In this document: positions 51,613 through 60,616 of the stretch, piece by piece
Layout: each line of letters opens with the position of its first letter
How positions within the stretch are numbered: position 1 is the stretch's first letter
Source: Sphingopyxis sp.
Lineage (GTDB): Bacteria > Pseudomonadota > Alphaproteobacteria > Sphingomonadales > Sphingomonadaceae
Direction: 5' to 3'
Assembly: GCA_002733865.1 (NCBI GenBank)
Contig: NVXM01000004.1
Span: 48,606 to 112,605 of the forward strand
Length of the DNA: 64,000 nucleotides
Notes under the pieces: model-generated
What the model was told of the DNA's origin: nothing
The model's database searches: none
The model's input: only the letters and a program-made list of their open reading frames with translations
Made by a program: the position numbers and the translations under genes

Positions 51613-52610
51613 AGAGCGGCAATCGCATCGGCCAGTGGGCGGATCTCTTCGGCGGTCTGGTTCCAGCTCGTCACCAGCCGCGCCTGTCCTTCGCCCCAGT
51701 CGTAGAAATCAAAGCCGATGCCACGCAGCTTCGCCGCTTCGTCGGCGGTGAGGCTGATGAAAATCTCGTTCGCCTCGACCGGGTAGATCAGCCGATCACC
51801 GGCAGCAGCCGCTATGATCTGGGCGCCGTCATTGGCCGCCCGGGCATTTTCAAGCCACAAATCATCCTCCAGCATCGCCAAAATCTGTGCCGCGAGAAAG
51901 CGGCCCTTGGACTGCAAATGACCGGCGCGCTTCCGGCGATATTGCGTCTCTGCAGCAAGCTTTCGGTCGAAGAAAATCAGCGCCTCGGCGCTCATTCCGC
52001 CATTTTTGACAAATCCGAAACTCAGCGCATCGACGCCGACCTTCCAGGTGATCTCAGCAGGCGAGCAGCCAAGCGTCGCCAAGGCATTGGCAAAACGCGC
52101 GCCGTCCATGTGCAGCCCGAGACCTCGGTCCTTGCATATCTCGGCCAGACCAGCAATTTCGGGGGGGTGGTAAACCATCCCATATTCGCTGGCGTTGGTG
52201 ATCGACACAGCCGCAGGCTGGACCTGATGCACATCATCACGGATCGCAGCGCAATGGCTTTCCAAAGCTTCCGGCGAGAGCTTGGCCCCCTCCCCCTCAA
52301 GCAGCATCAGCTTCGCACCACCGGTAAAAAATGTCGGCGCGCCAGCCTCGTCCTGTTCAATATGCGCTTCCTTGTGACAGATCACGCCCCGATGCGGCGG
52401 ACACATCGCGGCCAAGGCAAGCGAGTTGGCCGCGGTACCGGTTGAGACCCACATCGCCTCAACCTCGGTTTCGAACAGGTCCGAGAAAGCGGCGTTCAGC
52501 TTGGCGCTGTGGGCATCCCCATCATAAGCAGTATCCGGCGCATTCGCAGCGGCTAGGGCTTGCAGCAGTTTGGGGTGCACAGACGCAGCGTTATCGGAGA
52601 AAAATCGCAT
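51609..52610 (-). CDS. Threonine aldolase (PLP enzyme)
   Basis: From ATG 52610 the protein has 333 residues, starting MRFFSDNAASVHPKLLQAL; upstream open codons have no ribosome site. Family features: WVSTGTAANSLALAAM, HKEAHIEQDEAGAP, LGLHMDGARFANALATLG (His-Asp-Gly-Ala-Arg motif) and DALSFGFVKNGGMSAEAL with the likely PLP lysine in the FVKNG segment. It would cleave L-threonine or L-allo-threonine to glycine and acetaldehyde. It lies upstream of the EamA transporter gene with a 4-base overlap. Confidence 0.92.
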   Translation of the reverse strand: MRFFSDNAASVHPKLLQALAAANAPDTAYDGDAHSAKLNAAFSDLFETEVEAMWVSTGTAANSLALAAMCPPHRGVICHKEAHIEQDEAGAPTFFTGGAKLMLLEGEGAKLSPEALESHCAAIRDDVHQVQPAAVSITNASEYGMVYHPPEIAGLAEICKDRGLGLHMDGARFANALATLGCSPAEITWKVGVDALSFGFVKNGGMSAEALIFFDRKLAAETQYRRKRAGHLQSKGRFLAAQILAMLEDDLWLENARAANDGAQIIAAAAGDRLIYPVEANEIFISLTADEAAKLRGIGFDFYDWGEGQARLVTSWNQTAEEIRPLADAIAAL

Positions 52611-52797
52611 AGCGAGCGCATGGCTCAGACCTTGTGGCGCGTCAAGATGGCTAAGACGGCAACGGAATGAATATGGGAAACAAGGGGCTATTGTTGCAAA
52701 CCGCCGCCTCTGACTGTGCGGATGGGGCAAAATCAATATTGTTATGAGAAGCTATGAGCAGGCCGACCGTAAATTCGGCACCGTCAGGATAGATGGA

Positions 52798-54738
52798 TCA
52801 ATTTGCCTGAGAGGCAGAAATAGCGTCAGAAGGATCGCGCATGCCTGGCTTCCGCCCTTTTTTCGCACGCTGTGCTCGCTCCCGCGTCGCGCGACTGGCG
52901 ACAAACCGGTCGGTAAGACCACGTAGAGATTCCGCTTTCTCGACCGTCCTGCCCTGCGCGTAATCTATCAGCAACTCTGTGGCGGATTTGTGGGGTACGG
53001 CTGCGGAGAAAAGATAACCCTGGCCAAGATTGCAACCGATTTCGGCAAGCAAATTGGCCTGATCTTCCGTCTCAATGCCTTCTGCGACGACCCGCATGTC
53101 CAGCTTGCGCGCGATCTCGAGCAATCCTCCGATGATCGCCATGCTGCGATGATTGACTTGCAACTGGCTGACAAAGGATCGGTCGATTTTGATGATGTCG
53201 ACCGGCACCGTCAGGAGGTGTCTGAGTGAGGCGAATCCCGTTCCGAAGTCATCAAGCGCTATACGCAACCCTTTCGAACGAAGAGACTTGATCTCTTCCG
53301 CTACAATCGGATCATTTTGTCCGAGATATACCGATTCAGTCACTTCCAGTATCACATGCTTGAGAGGAACATTCTCACGACCAAAGGCCGCCTCGATCCG
53401 GTCAAACAATGTGCCGCTGTGAAAGTCAGCCGACGAGATGTTGATGCCGATATCCTGAAACGGAATGCCCGCCTCCAGCCACGATCTGATATCCGCGGCG
53501 ACCAGCGCCAGCATTCCCTCGGTCAGTCTGGCGGAAACTTCTACATCGGTCGTGGCCTGATGAAAAGCGCCTGCCGAAACAACATTGCCTTTCGGCCTGC
53601 GCAGACGGCACAGAGCCTCCATGCCAACGATCTCGCGCGTCTCAAGCCGGACAACCGGCTGATAATAAGCCTCAATCCGTCCATCATCCACCGCGCTGCC
53701 GACGTCCTGGATCACTTCCATCCGCTGCTTGATCGTTGTCCCGATGCCGGGCCAGTATCGAACGAATCCGCCGCGACCGGTCTCTTTCGCATGATAAAGT
53801 GCAAAATCGGCATGTTTATGTACGGTCGCAGGATCCTTGTCGCGAGGAGAGGATGCGGCCCCGCCGATAGTCGCCCTTGGCTGAAGCATATGCCCGTTAC
53901 AACTCGCGACCTCGCTGACCGCCTCAAGAATACGCTCCGCCGTACCGTTGAGATCGGCAACCGCGTCCGACACCTTTAATATGATCGCAAATTCGTCGCC
54001 GCCAAGCCGAAATACTTTATCCGGAAGAACATTTTTGGCAATCCTTTGCGCAACGGTACGCAGCAGCTGATCGCCGGCTGGATGCCCAAATGTATCGTTG
54101 ATGGTCTTCAGGTTATCGAGATCGAGAATCATCAGTGCCCAGCTGCCCGGCTCTTCGTCCGACAACTGCTCGAGAGCAGCATCATAGCTTGACCGGTTTG
54201 GCAAGTCGGTGAGAGCATCAATGGAGCCGCGCCGCTCTCTCTCGAGGACGCGATCATGCCGTTCTAGCGCAATGGCAGAAAGATGAATACTGGCGCTCAC
54301 CAGGTCCTGTTCATGCGGGCTGGGCACCCGCTGTTCCTTAAAATATAGGGCGAAGGTTCCGAACACCGCGCCTTCCGCGTTGTAGATCGGCACCGACCAG
54401 CAGGCCTTGAAGCCGGATTCCACAACGAGCTGTTTGAATGCGGCCCAGCGCGGATCCGTTCCAATATCAGTAACCGCCACCGGTTCACGAAGATAAGCGG
54501 CGCTGCCGCAAGAACCGACATCGGGGCCGATCATGGTCCCTCTGACAATCTCGGAGAATTCCTCCGGCAAGCTTGGTGCAGCCAGCGGTTGTAATATCCC
54601 GCTGTCATCTACACGCAGGACCGAGCAAGCAACGCCTGGCAGCAGAGCCTCGATTTCGTAACACAATCTTTCAGCCGTTGCGTCCAAGGCCACGCCGGTA
54701 GCAATCATCTCCAATATTATGTTTTGAAAACGCAACAA
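52798..54738 (-). CDS. GAF-GGDEF-EAL cyclic-di-GMP protein
   Basis: A 646-residue soluble protein. GAF domain (about 5-165; FQNIILEMIATGVALDATAE, VGSCGSAAYLREPVAVTDIG). GGDEF domain (about 175-335) with an intact LGGDEFAIIL motif near 247. EAL domain (about 350-600) with MEALCRLRR (EAL signature near 372), LRIALDDFGTGFASLRHL and MRVVAEGIETEDQANLL. Both active-site motifs are complete, so synthesis and breakdown of c-di-GMP are both possible, with GAF as input. The last 35 residues are basic (RATRERAQRAKKGRK). No membrane span. It may control adhesion or biofilm and could oppose the surface adhesin of this window, but no direct link is visible. Confidence 0.94.
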   Translation of the reverse strand: MLRFQNIILEMIATGVALDATAERLCYEIEALLPGVACSVLRVDDSGILQPLAAPSLPEEFSEIVRGTMIGPDVGSCGSAAYLREPVAVTDIGTDPRWAAFKQLVVESGFKACWSVPIYNAEGAVFGTFALYFKEQRVPSPHEQDLVSASIHLSAIALERHDRVLERERRGSIDALTDLPNRSSYDAALEQLSDEEPGSWALMILDLDNLKTINDTFGHPAGDQLLRTVAQRIAKNVLPDKVFRLGGDEFAIILKVSDAVADLNGTAERILEAVSEVASCNGHMLQPRATIGGAASSPRDKDPATVHKHADFALYHAKETGRGGFVRYWPGIGTTIKQRMEVIQDVGSAVDDGRIEAYYQPVVRLETREIVGMEALCRLRRPKGNVVSAGAFHQATTDVEVSARLTEGMLALVAADIRSWLEAGIPFQDIGINISSADFHSGTLFDRIEAAFGRENVPLKHVILEVTESVYLGQNDPIVAEEIKSLRSKGLRIALDDFGTGFASLRHLLTVPVDIIKIDRSFVSQLQVNHRSMAIIGGLLEIARKLDMRVVAEGIETEDQANLLAEIGCNLGQGYLFSAAVPHKSATELLIDYAQGRTVEKAESLRGLTDRFVASRATRERAQRAKKGRKPGMRDPSDAISASQAN

Positions 54739-55068
54739 AAAGAACTACCTTCCGAACTCATAACTAATCAGGTTCACCTTACGGCATCCAAGTAAACAGA
54801 AGATGAAGTGTCGGAAATTCGCGGTAGCTTTCGGGCGTTGTAAATGCTGCGGCACCCCCCTGTAGGCAAACGCTAGCAGACACTGTTATTCGGACTTCGC
54901 TCCAGTCCGAATAGAAAAGGCCGTTTTGCAAACGTCACGAGAGACAATTCTGGAATATTGACGGACCATTTGGCTTGTAATCACCCGCAACGAGAGCAAC
55001 ACTTACTGGCTCACAAGCGCGCCAGAATATCATCAGCGATCCCCACAGCGATCGCCATCAAGCTTCCG
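54739..55068. other. Gene-free stretch upstream of the GGDEF-EAL gene
   Basis: No ORF of protein character is found. It holds the promoter region of the minus-strand c-di-GMP gene and a strong hairpin at 54887-54913 that may end transcription arriving from the brkB-type gene. Confidence 0.4.
54887..54913 (-). terminator. Hairpin downstream of the yihY/brkB gene
   Basis: TATTCGGACT (54887-54896) and AGTCCGAATA (54904-54913) form a perfect 10-pair stem with a 7-base loop. It lies 156 bases past the brkB-type gene stop on the minus strand. No T-run follows, so a rho-independent terminator is uncertain; RNA-end protection or a regulator site are alternatives. Confidence 0.4.
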
Positions 55069-56175
55069 CTATTTTGTATTTGCGTTGGAAGTTCTCCGGT
55101 CGGTGCGGTCGGCGCGCCGTCGCTGCTTTTTCTCCAATATTTTTCGGCTGGCTTGGTCGAGCAGAACCGTATCGGCCATGACCGCGCCACGCTCGCCGAG
55201 CGGTCGATCTGCGCCGATCGTTGAATCCTGAAAAGTCTGCCGTTCGGTTTCGGCATTTATTTCCGCTCCGATCAGTACGGAATAAGCCGACAGAAACAGC
55301 CACATCAGGAAGATGACAACAGCGGCCAGCGACCCGTATGTCGCGTTATAATCGCTGACATTGGCGGCATAATAGCCGAAACCTATCGTGATCCCGAGCC
55401 AAAGCAGGGTCGCCACAACCGATCCAATCGAAAGCCAGCGCCATTTCGCTGGTCGGCGGTCCGGCGCATAGCGGAAAAAAAGGCCAAAAGTCAGGCTGAC
55501 CAGAAACCCTGCCGTGATCCAGGTTATGATTTTCAGGAATATCAGTACATTGTTGCCGAGATATCCCTGCAGAAAATTGCTGATATAGGTGAATACAGAG
55601 ATGGCCGACAGGCCAACAATCGCCACCACCGCCATGCCGATGGTAATTTGTGCGCCCACCCAGGTGGTCATCAATATATTGCGCGATTCATGTTCTTCAT
55701 AAATGATGTTGAGCGCCTTCATCATCGCGTTCGCCGCGCGCATTGCGCCGTAAGTCGAGACCAGCAACGCAATGGCTAACCCCAAGCCCTTGGTCGTCTT
55801 GCTGGTGCTGACAATCGACAGCAGTTGTTCGCGCAAGATCGTCAGCACTGCGTCGGGTAATATGCCGGAAACCTGTTCGATACTGGCGGCAACAGTGTCG
55901 GGATCCCCAATCAGACCATAAAGCAGCGCGATCACCGCGATTAGCGGGACAAAGGCGAGAAAGGCAAAGAATGCGACCCCGGCGGCCAGCAATGGCAGGT
56001 TGTGAAAGTCATTCATCACATAAAGGCGTTTAAGGATCGCCCACCATGCCTTGAGCGGAAGATGGAACGGCGAATGGGCGCGCGCACCCGGCGTGCGGGC
56101 CTCGATTTCATCCAGTTCCGAATCGTCATCGACGTCAGAGGGCAGCGGGGAATCCTTCGTTGAATCAGCGGTCAT
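55069..56175 (-). CDS. YihY/BrkB-family membrane protein
   Basis: A 368-residue protein with about six spans: LLAAGVAFFAFLAFVPLIAV (first span with the family's FAFLA region), GLGLAIALLVSTYGAMRAAN, WVGAQITIGMAVVAIVGLSA, FLKIITWITAGFLVSLTFGL, WLSIGSVVATLLWLGITIGF and LAAVVIFLMWLFLSAYSVLI. The family member BrkB was first named as a serum-resistance factor, but ribonuclease BN naming is wrong for most; the true role is not settled. Charged N- and C-terminal extensions. Its ATG overlaps the lipoprotein gene stop by 4 bases (ATGA). Confidence 0.9.
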   Translation of the reverse strand: MTADSTKDSPLPSDVDDDSELDEIEARTPGARAHSPFHLPLKAWWAILKRLYVMNDFHNLPLLAAGVAFFAFLAFVPLIAVIALLYGLIGDPDTVAASIEQVSGILPDAVLTILREQLLSIVSTSKTTKGLGLAIALLVSTYGAMRAANAMMKALNIIYEEHESRNILMTTWVGAQITIGMAVVAIVGLSAISVFTYISNFLQGYLGNNVLIFLKIITWITAGFLVSLTFGLFFRYAPDRRPAKWRWLSIGSVVATLLWLGITIGFGYYAANVSDYNATYGSLAAVVIFLMWLFLSAYSVLIGAEINAETERQTFQDSTIGADRPLGERGAVMADTVLLDQASRKILEKKQRRRADRTDRRTSNANTK

Positions 56176-56405
56176 TTGTTCGTTTCGGCTTCGCTCTTGG
56201 CCAAGCGCTCTTCCTCTTTCGCGGACTCAATGATCGTGTCGGCCTCGCGCCCTTCGGCCAATTGCTGATCGACGCTGGCTTCAATCTCGCTGGCCGCTTC
56301 GTTCAATTTCTCGAGATTATCCTGATATTTTTCGTCAAAATTCTTCTCGCATCCGCTGAGCGAGAGCATCGAGACTGCCAAAACAAATGCCCTCAGGCGC
56401 ATCAA
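56172..56405 (-). CDS. Small lipoprotein with coiled-coil tail
   Basis: A 77-residue protein with lipoprotein signal RLRAFVLAVSMLSLSGC (lipobox LSGC, Cys19). The mature 59 residues are strongly charged and helical (EKYQDNLEKLNEAASEIEAS, then AEGREADTIIESAKEEERLA), a likely coiled coil like short Lpp- or TamB-linked envelope proteins. No family is recognised. It sits between tamB and the brkB-type gene with 4-base overlaps on both sides. Confidence 0.75.
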   Translation of the reverse strand: MMRLRAFVLAVSMLSLSGCEKNFDEKYQDNLEKLNEAASEIEASVDQQLAEGREADTIIESAKEEERLAKSEAETNK

Positions 56406-59400
56406 TAATCTTTCCGGTAGCGCACATTCACGTTCGAACCACCAAAGCTACCGACCGAACTGAGCACAGACAAGGCCGGTGTCAGACTAATTTCCAGCTG
56501 GGTCGCCGTGTAACCGCGGGCATCGGTCACGATTTCTACGTATACGTCATTGGAAATATATTGTCCGGCGGCGATCGACGTGCCGCGACCGGTGTCTTTG
56601 TCCGCACCCAATATCCGCAAGCGGTCGATGCCGACCGACGACTGCAATACACCAAGCGGATTGAGCCCTCCACCACCGCCACGCAGTCCGTTCAGCGACG
56701 ATGCCAGCTGTACCGCCTGGATCGGGGTGAGTTCGCCGATCGAATTGCCGAACAGGATCCGCGCCATAATCTCGTCCTGAGGCAGGCTTGGGGTAGAGCT
56801 GAACGCTATTTCGGGATCCTCGGCACTGCCGGTAATGTTGACGTTGATGTTCACGTCATCCACTTCGCCGCTGGCTACGAGCCGCAATGTCGGGTTGGTC
56901 ATGGCGCTTCCGTTAAAGCGCAAGCGCCCGGTTTCCAGGTCGAAGGAGCGACCCGCAAAGCCCAGCGTTCCGCGGATAAGATCAATACCGCCCGTCAAAA
57001 TTGGCGCGCCCGTGGTTCCGCGTATCTTGATATCGGCAGACCATTCGGAATCGAGCCCCATACCGCTGACATAGATTTGATTGTCAGCGATCAGATCAAT
57101 ATCCAGTTTCCAGTTGCTTGGCACGCCACTGACCGGATCGGCCTCTCCGGTTATTTTCTTGCGGCCCAGGGCAGGCTTGCGCCGTACGCCAGTCAATGTC
57201 GCCACTTTGGTCGACCCTTCATAGACGATCTTGTAGCGCGTTTCGGGCAGACGAATGCGGCCGCGAATAGTCGCCGGGGTTGTCGCGCTGTTGACCACCT
57301 GGATATCGCCCGTCGCGGACGCGGCGAGGTCGTTCCCCCTCGCCAGGGTCGCGTTTTCCAGATTGAGGGCCAGTTGCAATGGGTAGCCCTTGTCGGAACT
57401 GAGCGAGATGAAACCTTCACCACTGATCGTTCCGTCACCGGCGTTTGCCGTCAATTCCGTCACTTCCAGCCGATCATTGGTAAAGTCACCGCGAATCTTC
57501 ATATTCGTCAGGCGCGTCCCATAGGTATTATTTTCGTAGATCAGATTATTCGCCCGCACGACACCGGTCAGCACCGGCGTCTGAACCCGACCCGAGAAGT
57601 CCGCAGCAACGCCGATGGCGCCCCGCAAATTCTGATCCGGCAAAGCAGCAAGCGAAAATAGAGTGCCCGCTGGTCCATTGTAACGGATACCGCCCGATAG
57701 CGGGGCGGCGAACAATCTCGTTGTCCAGGAGCCCGCACCGGGTGGCAGCGGCGTCAAATTGACCTGCATTCGGCCAATAGCCGCGCCTCTGCGCCGAACG
57801 ATGGCGCGAGCATTACCCCCGTCAGGCAGCAATCGTCCGACAAAGTGAAGATCAACCGGCTGCGAGACCGACGCCAGGCTGGTGCGGGTAAAATTGTCGA
57901 CCCGCAAGCGTGCGTCCGCTTCCGGGAAAGCATTGGGCGAACTTTGGGCAAAATCAAGGCTGCCGGTTGCAGTGCCGCCCAGACCGAGCCCCGGCATCAT
58001 CGGATTGAAGATTGCGAGGTTCACATCCTTCAACCGGCTTTGGATATTGAGGCCCCGGCCATAATCTCCGGCCAGCTGCACACTGCCCTTCGACAGGTCA
58101 ATGGTCGTTGGCAGCAATGTATATTTGTTGCGATCAGGAATGATCCGCGCGGCTTTGCGCGTTTTGAAGTCGACACCATTGGCGCGGCCCTCAAGCGCAA
58201 CTCGCCACAGCTTCGGATCCAGAATCGCATTGGCAGCAAACCGGAATGGCACCTGGTTTCGGCCCTCTGCCATCACTTTCGCCGTACCCTGCCCCCCGCG
58301 ATAATCGATCTTCGCCCGCGCGGCCGCAATCTGCAGCTCCTGCATTTGAAGGCCCTGTATCTGAACGTCCGCAACAACCTGCGGTCGATCATAAAGAATG
58401 ACATCGGCATCGATGATCGCGCGCTGGATTGCCAGACTGGCGGGTCCTGGCAGCACCGTATCAACCGCCGTCGCATCAATCACCGCACGCTGCTTGCCCT
58501 CGAAGGCACTGAGCATGACGTCGCCGTTCACTCCGGACCCGTTTGCCATCAACTGCCCCGCAAAGGGCCCCGCTCCGGTTTGCCGGATACGGCCGGTCAG
58601 TCCGACGCCAGCGAACTGGGTTCCGGAATTGAGGTCGACGGTCATCGGGCCGCCGCCAGCCAGAATGTCGACATCCGCCTCGAACGGTCCATAATCGCTA
58701 TCGCCATCGGCTACCACGGCATAGCCTTTTGCATTGCCCCTGATCGTGGCAACGACATTGGTCATGCCCACGCCCAGGCCGGGACGCGCGGCCGCGACCC
58801 TTGCAATGGGTCGCGCCACTGTACCGCTGACCTTGACGCCCAGCGGCCCATATTGGTCGGACATGCCCTTGGCCGTGAAATTGATGCTGCCCGATGGTGT
58901 ATAGCGGCCGCTACCCTGGGTGAGCCGGAAAGACGGCGCGGCGACATTGAGGCTCTTGATCCGGCCGACGCCGTCGCTGCCATACGATATATCGGCGACG
59001 ATCAAGCTGTTGCCGCCCAGAAATTCGCGGGCACCGTCATTGAAAATCTGGCTGGAGCGAGCGCGGATGGTACCGGTCAGCGCGAACGTGCCGTTGCTGC
59101 CGGAGATCAAATCGATTTTGCTGTCGACATTGAAAATACCGACGCTTTCGACGCGATAGCCGTTGATCCGGCCATTGAGCCCGCCGGTGTAGGTTCCCTT
59201 GTTCAGATCAGCAACCACCACGGCGGTGGCGTCAATCCGATCAGATTTTATCTTGAGATTATCGGAGAGCAACCGGCCATCGGCGAAAGCGAAATCACCG
59301 TCGAGCCGGACGTTGCGCAGTAATGCGCCAACCCCCTCATTGAGGCCGGCGATCCGCTGCGCCCGCGCCTGCAGCGGGATCCGCCATTGCTCTTCGCCCA

Positions 59401-60616
59401 TGGTTGCACTGCCACTCGCCCGCAGACCAATGACCGTGGTTTCGTCAAAGCCAATGCGGGCGGCATTCAGAGCATATTCTATCGTCGGTGAGGCAAAATC
59501 GCCGTTCAGAACCACATTGGCGGCAATGCCAGCACCATTGAGATTGGTGGCGATCACCGATGGCTTGAGCACACGGAAATCCACTTTGAGGTCGCGCATC
59601 CGGTTATTGGCGAGATCAACAAAACCATCGGTAGCCAACACAAAATTGTCGCTGCCGATTTCGCCACTAATGTCGAATGTGCGCTCCTTGCCAGCCGCGG
59701 TGAAGTCGATATTCGTGACTGGTTCCAGCATGTTACGGGCGGGTCCGGAGACCAGCAGGCCCGGTCGTGCATCGCCGCGTATGGTGAAGGTGCCGTCGCG
59801 CGCCATGATTGCCACATCGGACAGCATGTCCTGGCCACTTTTGCCGGTCAGCGCGCCGTCCCATTTGGTCCAGTCGCCCTTGCCATTCAGAGACAGGTTC
59901 ATGGGCTGTTCGGTACCCGTCAGTCCGGCGACGAGTCCATTGGCCGGGGCGTCCAGATCAAGCGCGATATCAAGCGCATTCTGTTCCGGCACAGCGTTGA
60001 GCCTGAAGGCAAATTTGTCGCCGCCCGCAACGCCCGGCGCAGTCAGGGCCTGAATTTTGCCATTCGCCTTGGCACGCGCATCGGCGATATTGACATCTGC
60101 TAGCACGCTGACCAGATGCCGTTCACCGGTTACTGCCTTGGCGATATCCAGCTCGCCGACTTCCAGTTTGCCTACATCGATGTCGAGGTCCGGCAGCAAC
60201 GGTCCTTCCGATGTCGTTTCCAGAAGCTCTGGCAGGCGCAACAGGCTCGCTTTCGGCACGATCAGCGAACGAATATCAACATGACTGCCAATAAAGGCAA
60301 ACGGCCGCCAGTCCATTTCGACCGTCTGCGCCGTCGCGAAAACGCCTTTGGGATCGCGAATTTTCAGATCGACAATTTCCATCTGGCCGTAGATTGAGCC
60401 CTCGATGCTGCCGATTTCGAACTGCATGCCATTTTCAAGCGAAAAGGCTTCGATCTGCTTCTCGATAAAACGATGCCCACTGCTGCTGTCCAGCCAGAGA
60501 TAGCCAGAGGTCCCAGCAACCAGCAGGAACGCGATCAACGCCCCCAGTCCGATAACAAATTTATTTTCCCAGAAACTCTGGGTGGTGGATTCGGTCATGG
60601 TTTCGGATTCCGTCAT
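56402..60616 (-). CDS. tamB: Translocation and assembly module subunit TamB
   Basis: A 1404-residue protein. One N-terminal inner-membrane anchor (about 20-42: FVIGLGALIAFLLVAGTSG) and a very long beta-strand region that spans the periplasm, ending in the conserved TamB/DUF490 C-terminus (about 1070-1404: AVQLASSLNGLRGGGGG, VLQSSVGIDRLRILGADKD, GQYISNDVYVEIVTDARGY). TamB works with TamA to move outer-membrane proteins or lipids between the membranes. ATG at codon 1 or 7 is possible; codon 1 overlaps the tamA stop by one base. Confidence 0.94.
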   Translation of the reverse strand: MTESETMTESTTQSFWENKFVIGLGALIAFLLVAGTSGYLWLDSSSGHRFIEKQIEAFSLENGMQFEIGSIEGSIYGQMEIVDLKIRDPKGVFATAQTVEMDWRPFAFIGSHVDIRSLIVPKASLLRLPELLETTSEGPLLPDLDIDVGKLEVGELDIAKAVTGERHLVSVLADVNIADARAKANGKIQALTAPGVAGGDKFAFRLNAVPEQNALDIALDLDAPANGLVAGLTGTEQPMNLSLNGKGDWTKWDGALTGKSGQDMLSDVAIMARDGTFTIRGDARPGLLVSGPARNMLEPVTNIDFTAAGKERTFDISGEIGSDNFVLATDGFVDLANNRMRDLKVDFRVLKPSVIATNLNGAGIAANVVLNGDFASPTIEYALNAARIGFDETTVIGLRASGSATMGEEQWRIPLQARAQRIAGLNEGVGALLRNVRLDGDFAFADGRLLSDNLKIKSDRIDATAVVVADLNKGTYTGGLNGRINGYRVESVGIFNVDSKIDLISGSNGTFALTGTIRARSSQIFNDGAREFLGGNSLIVADISYGSDGVGRIKSLNVAAPSFRLTQGSGRYTPSGSINFTAKGMSDQYGPLGVKVSGTVARPIARVAAARPGLGVGMTNVVATIRGNAKGYAVVADGDSDYGPFEADVDILAGGGPMTVDLNSGTQFAGVGLTGRIRQTGAGPFAGQLMANGSGVNGDVMLSAFEGKQRAVIDATAVDTVLPGPASLAIQRAIIDADVILYDRPQVVADVQIQGLQMQELQIAAARAKIDYRGGQGTAKVMAEGRNQVPFRFAANAILDPKLWRVALEGRANGVDFKTRKAARIIPDRNKYTLLPTTIDLSKGSVQLAGDYGRGLNIQSRLKDVNLAIFNPMMPGLGLGGTATGSLDFAQSSPNAFPEADARLRVDNFTRTSLASVSQPVDLHFVGRLLPDGGNARAIVRRRGAAIGRMQVNLTPLPPGAGSWTTRLFAAPLSGGIRYNGPAGTLFSLAALPDQNLRGAIGVAADFSGRVQTPVLTGVVRANNLIYENNTYGTRLTNMKIRGDFTNDRLEVTELTANAGDGTISGEGFISLSSDKGYPLQLALNLENATLARGNDLAASATGDIQVVNSATTPATIRGRIRLPETRYKIVYEGSTKVATLTGVRRKPALGRKKITGEADPVSGVPSNWKLDIDLIADNQIYVSGMGLDSEWSADIKIRGTTGAPILTGGIDLIRGTLGFAGRSFDLETGRLRFNGSAMTNPTLRLVASGEVDDVNINVNITGSAEDPEIAFSSTPSLPQDEIMARILFGNSIGELTPIQAVQLASSLNGLRGGGGGLNPLGVLQSSVGIDRLRILGADKDTGRGTSIAAGQYISNDVYVEIVTDARGYTATQLEISLTPALSVLSSVGSFGGSNVNVRYRKDY

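Noticed and set aside
57845..59323. 492-codon open frame on the plus strand inside tamB
   Set aside because: Antisense shadow of TamB, rich in Arg, His and Gln, with no motif. The same applies to 56387-57661 and to 61183-62457 inside tamA.
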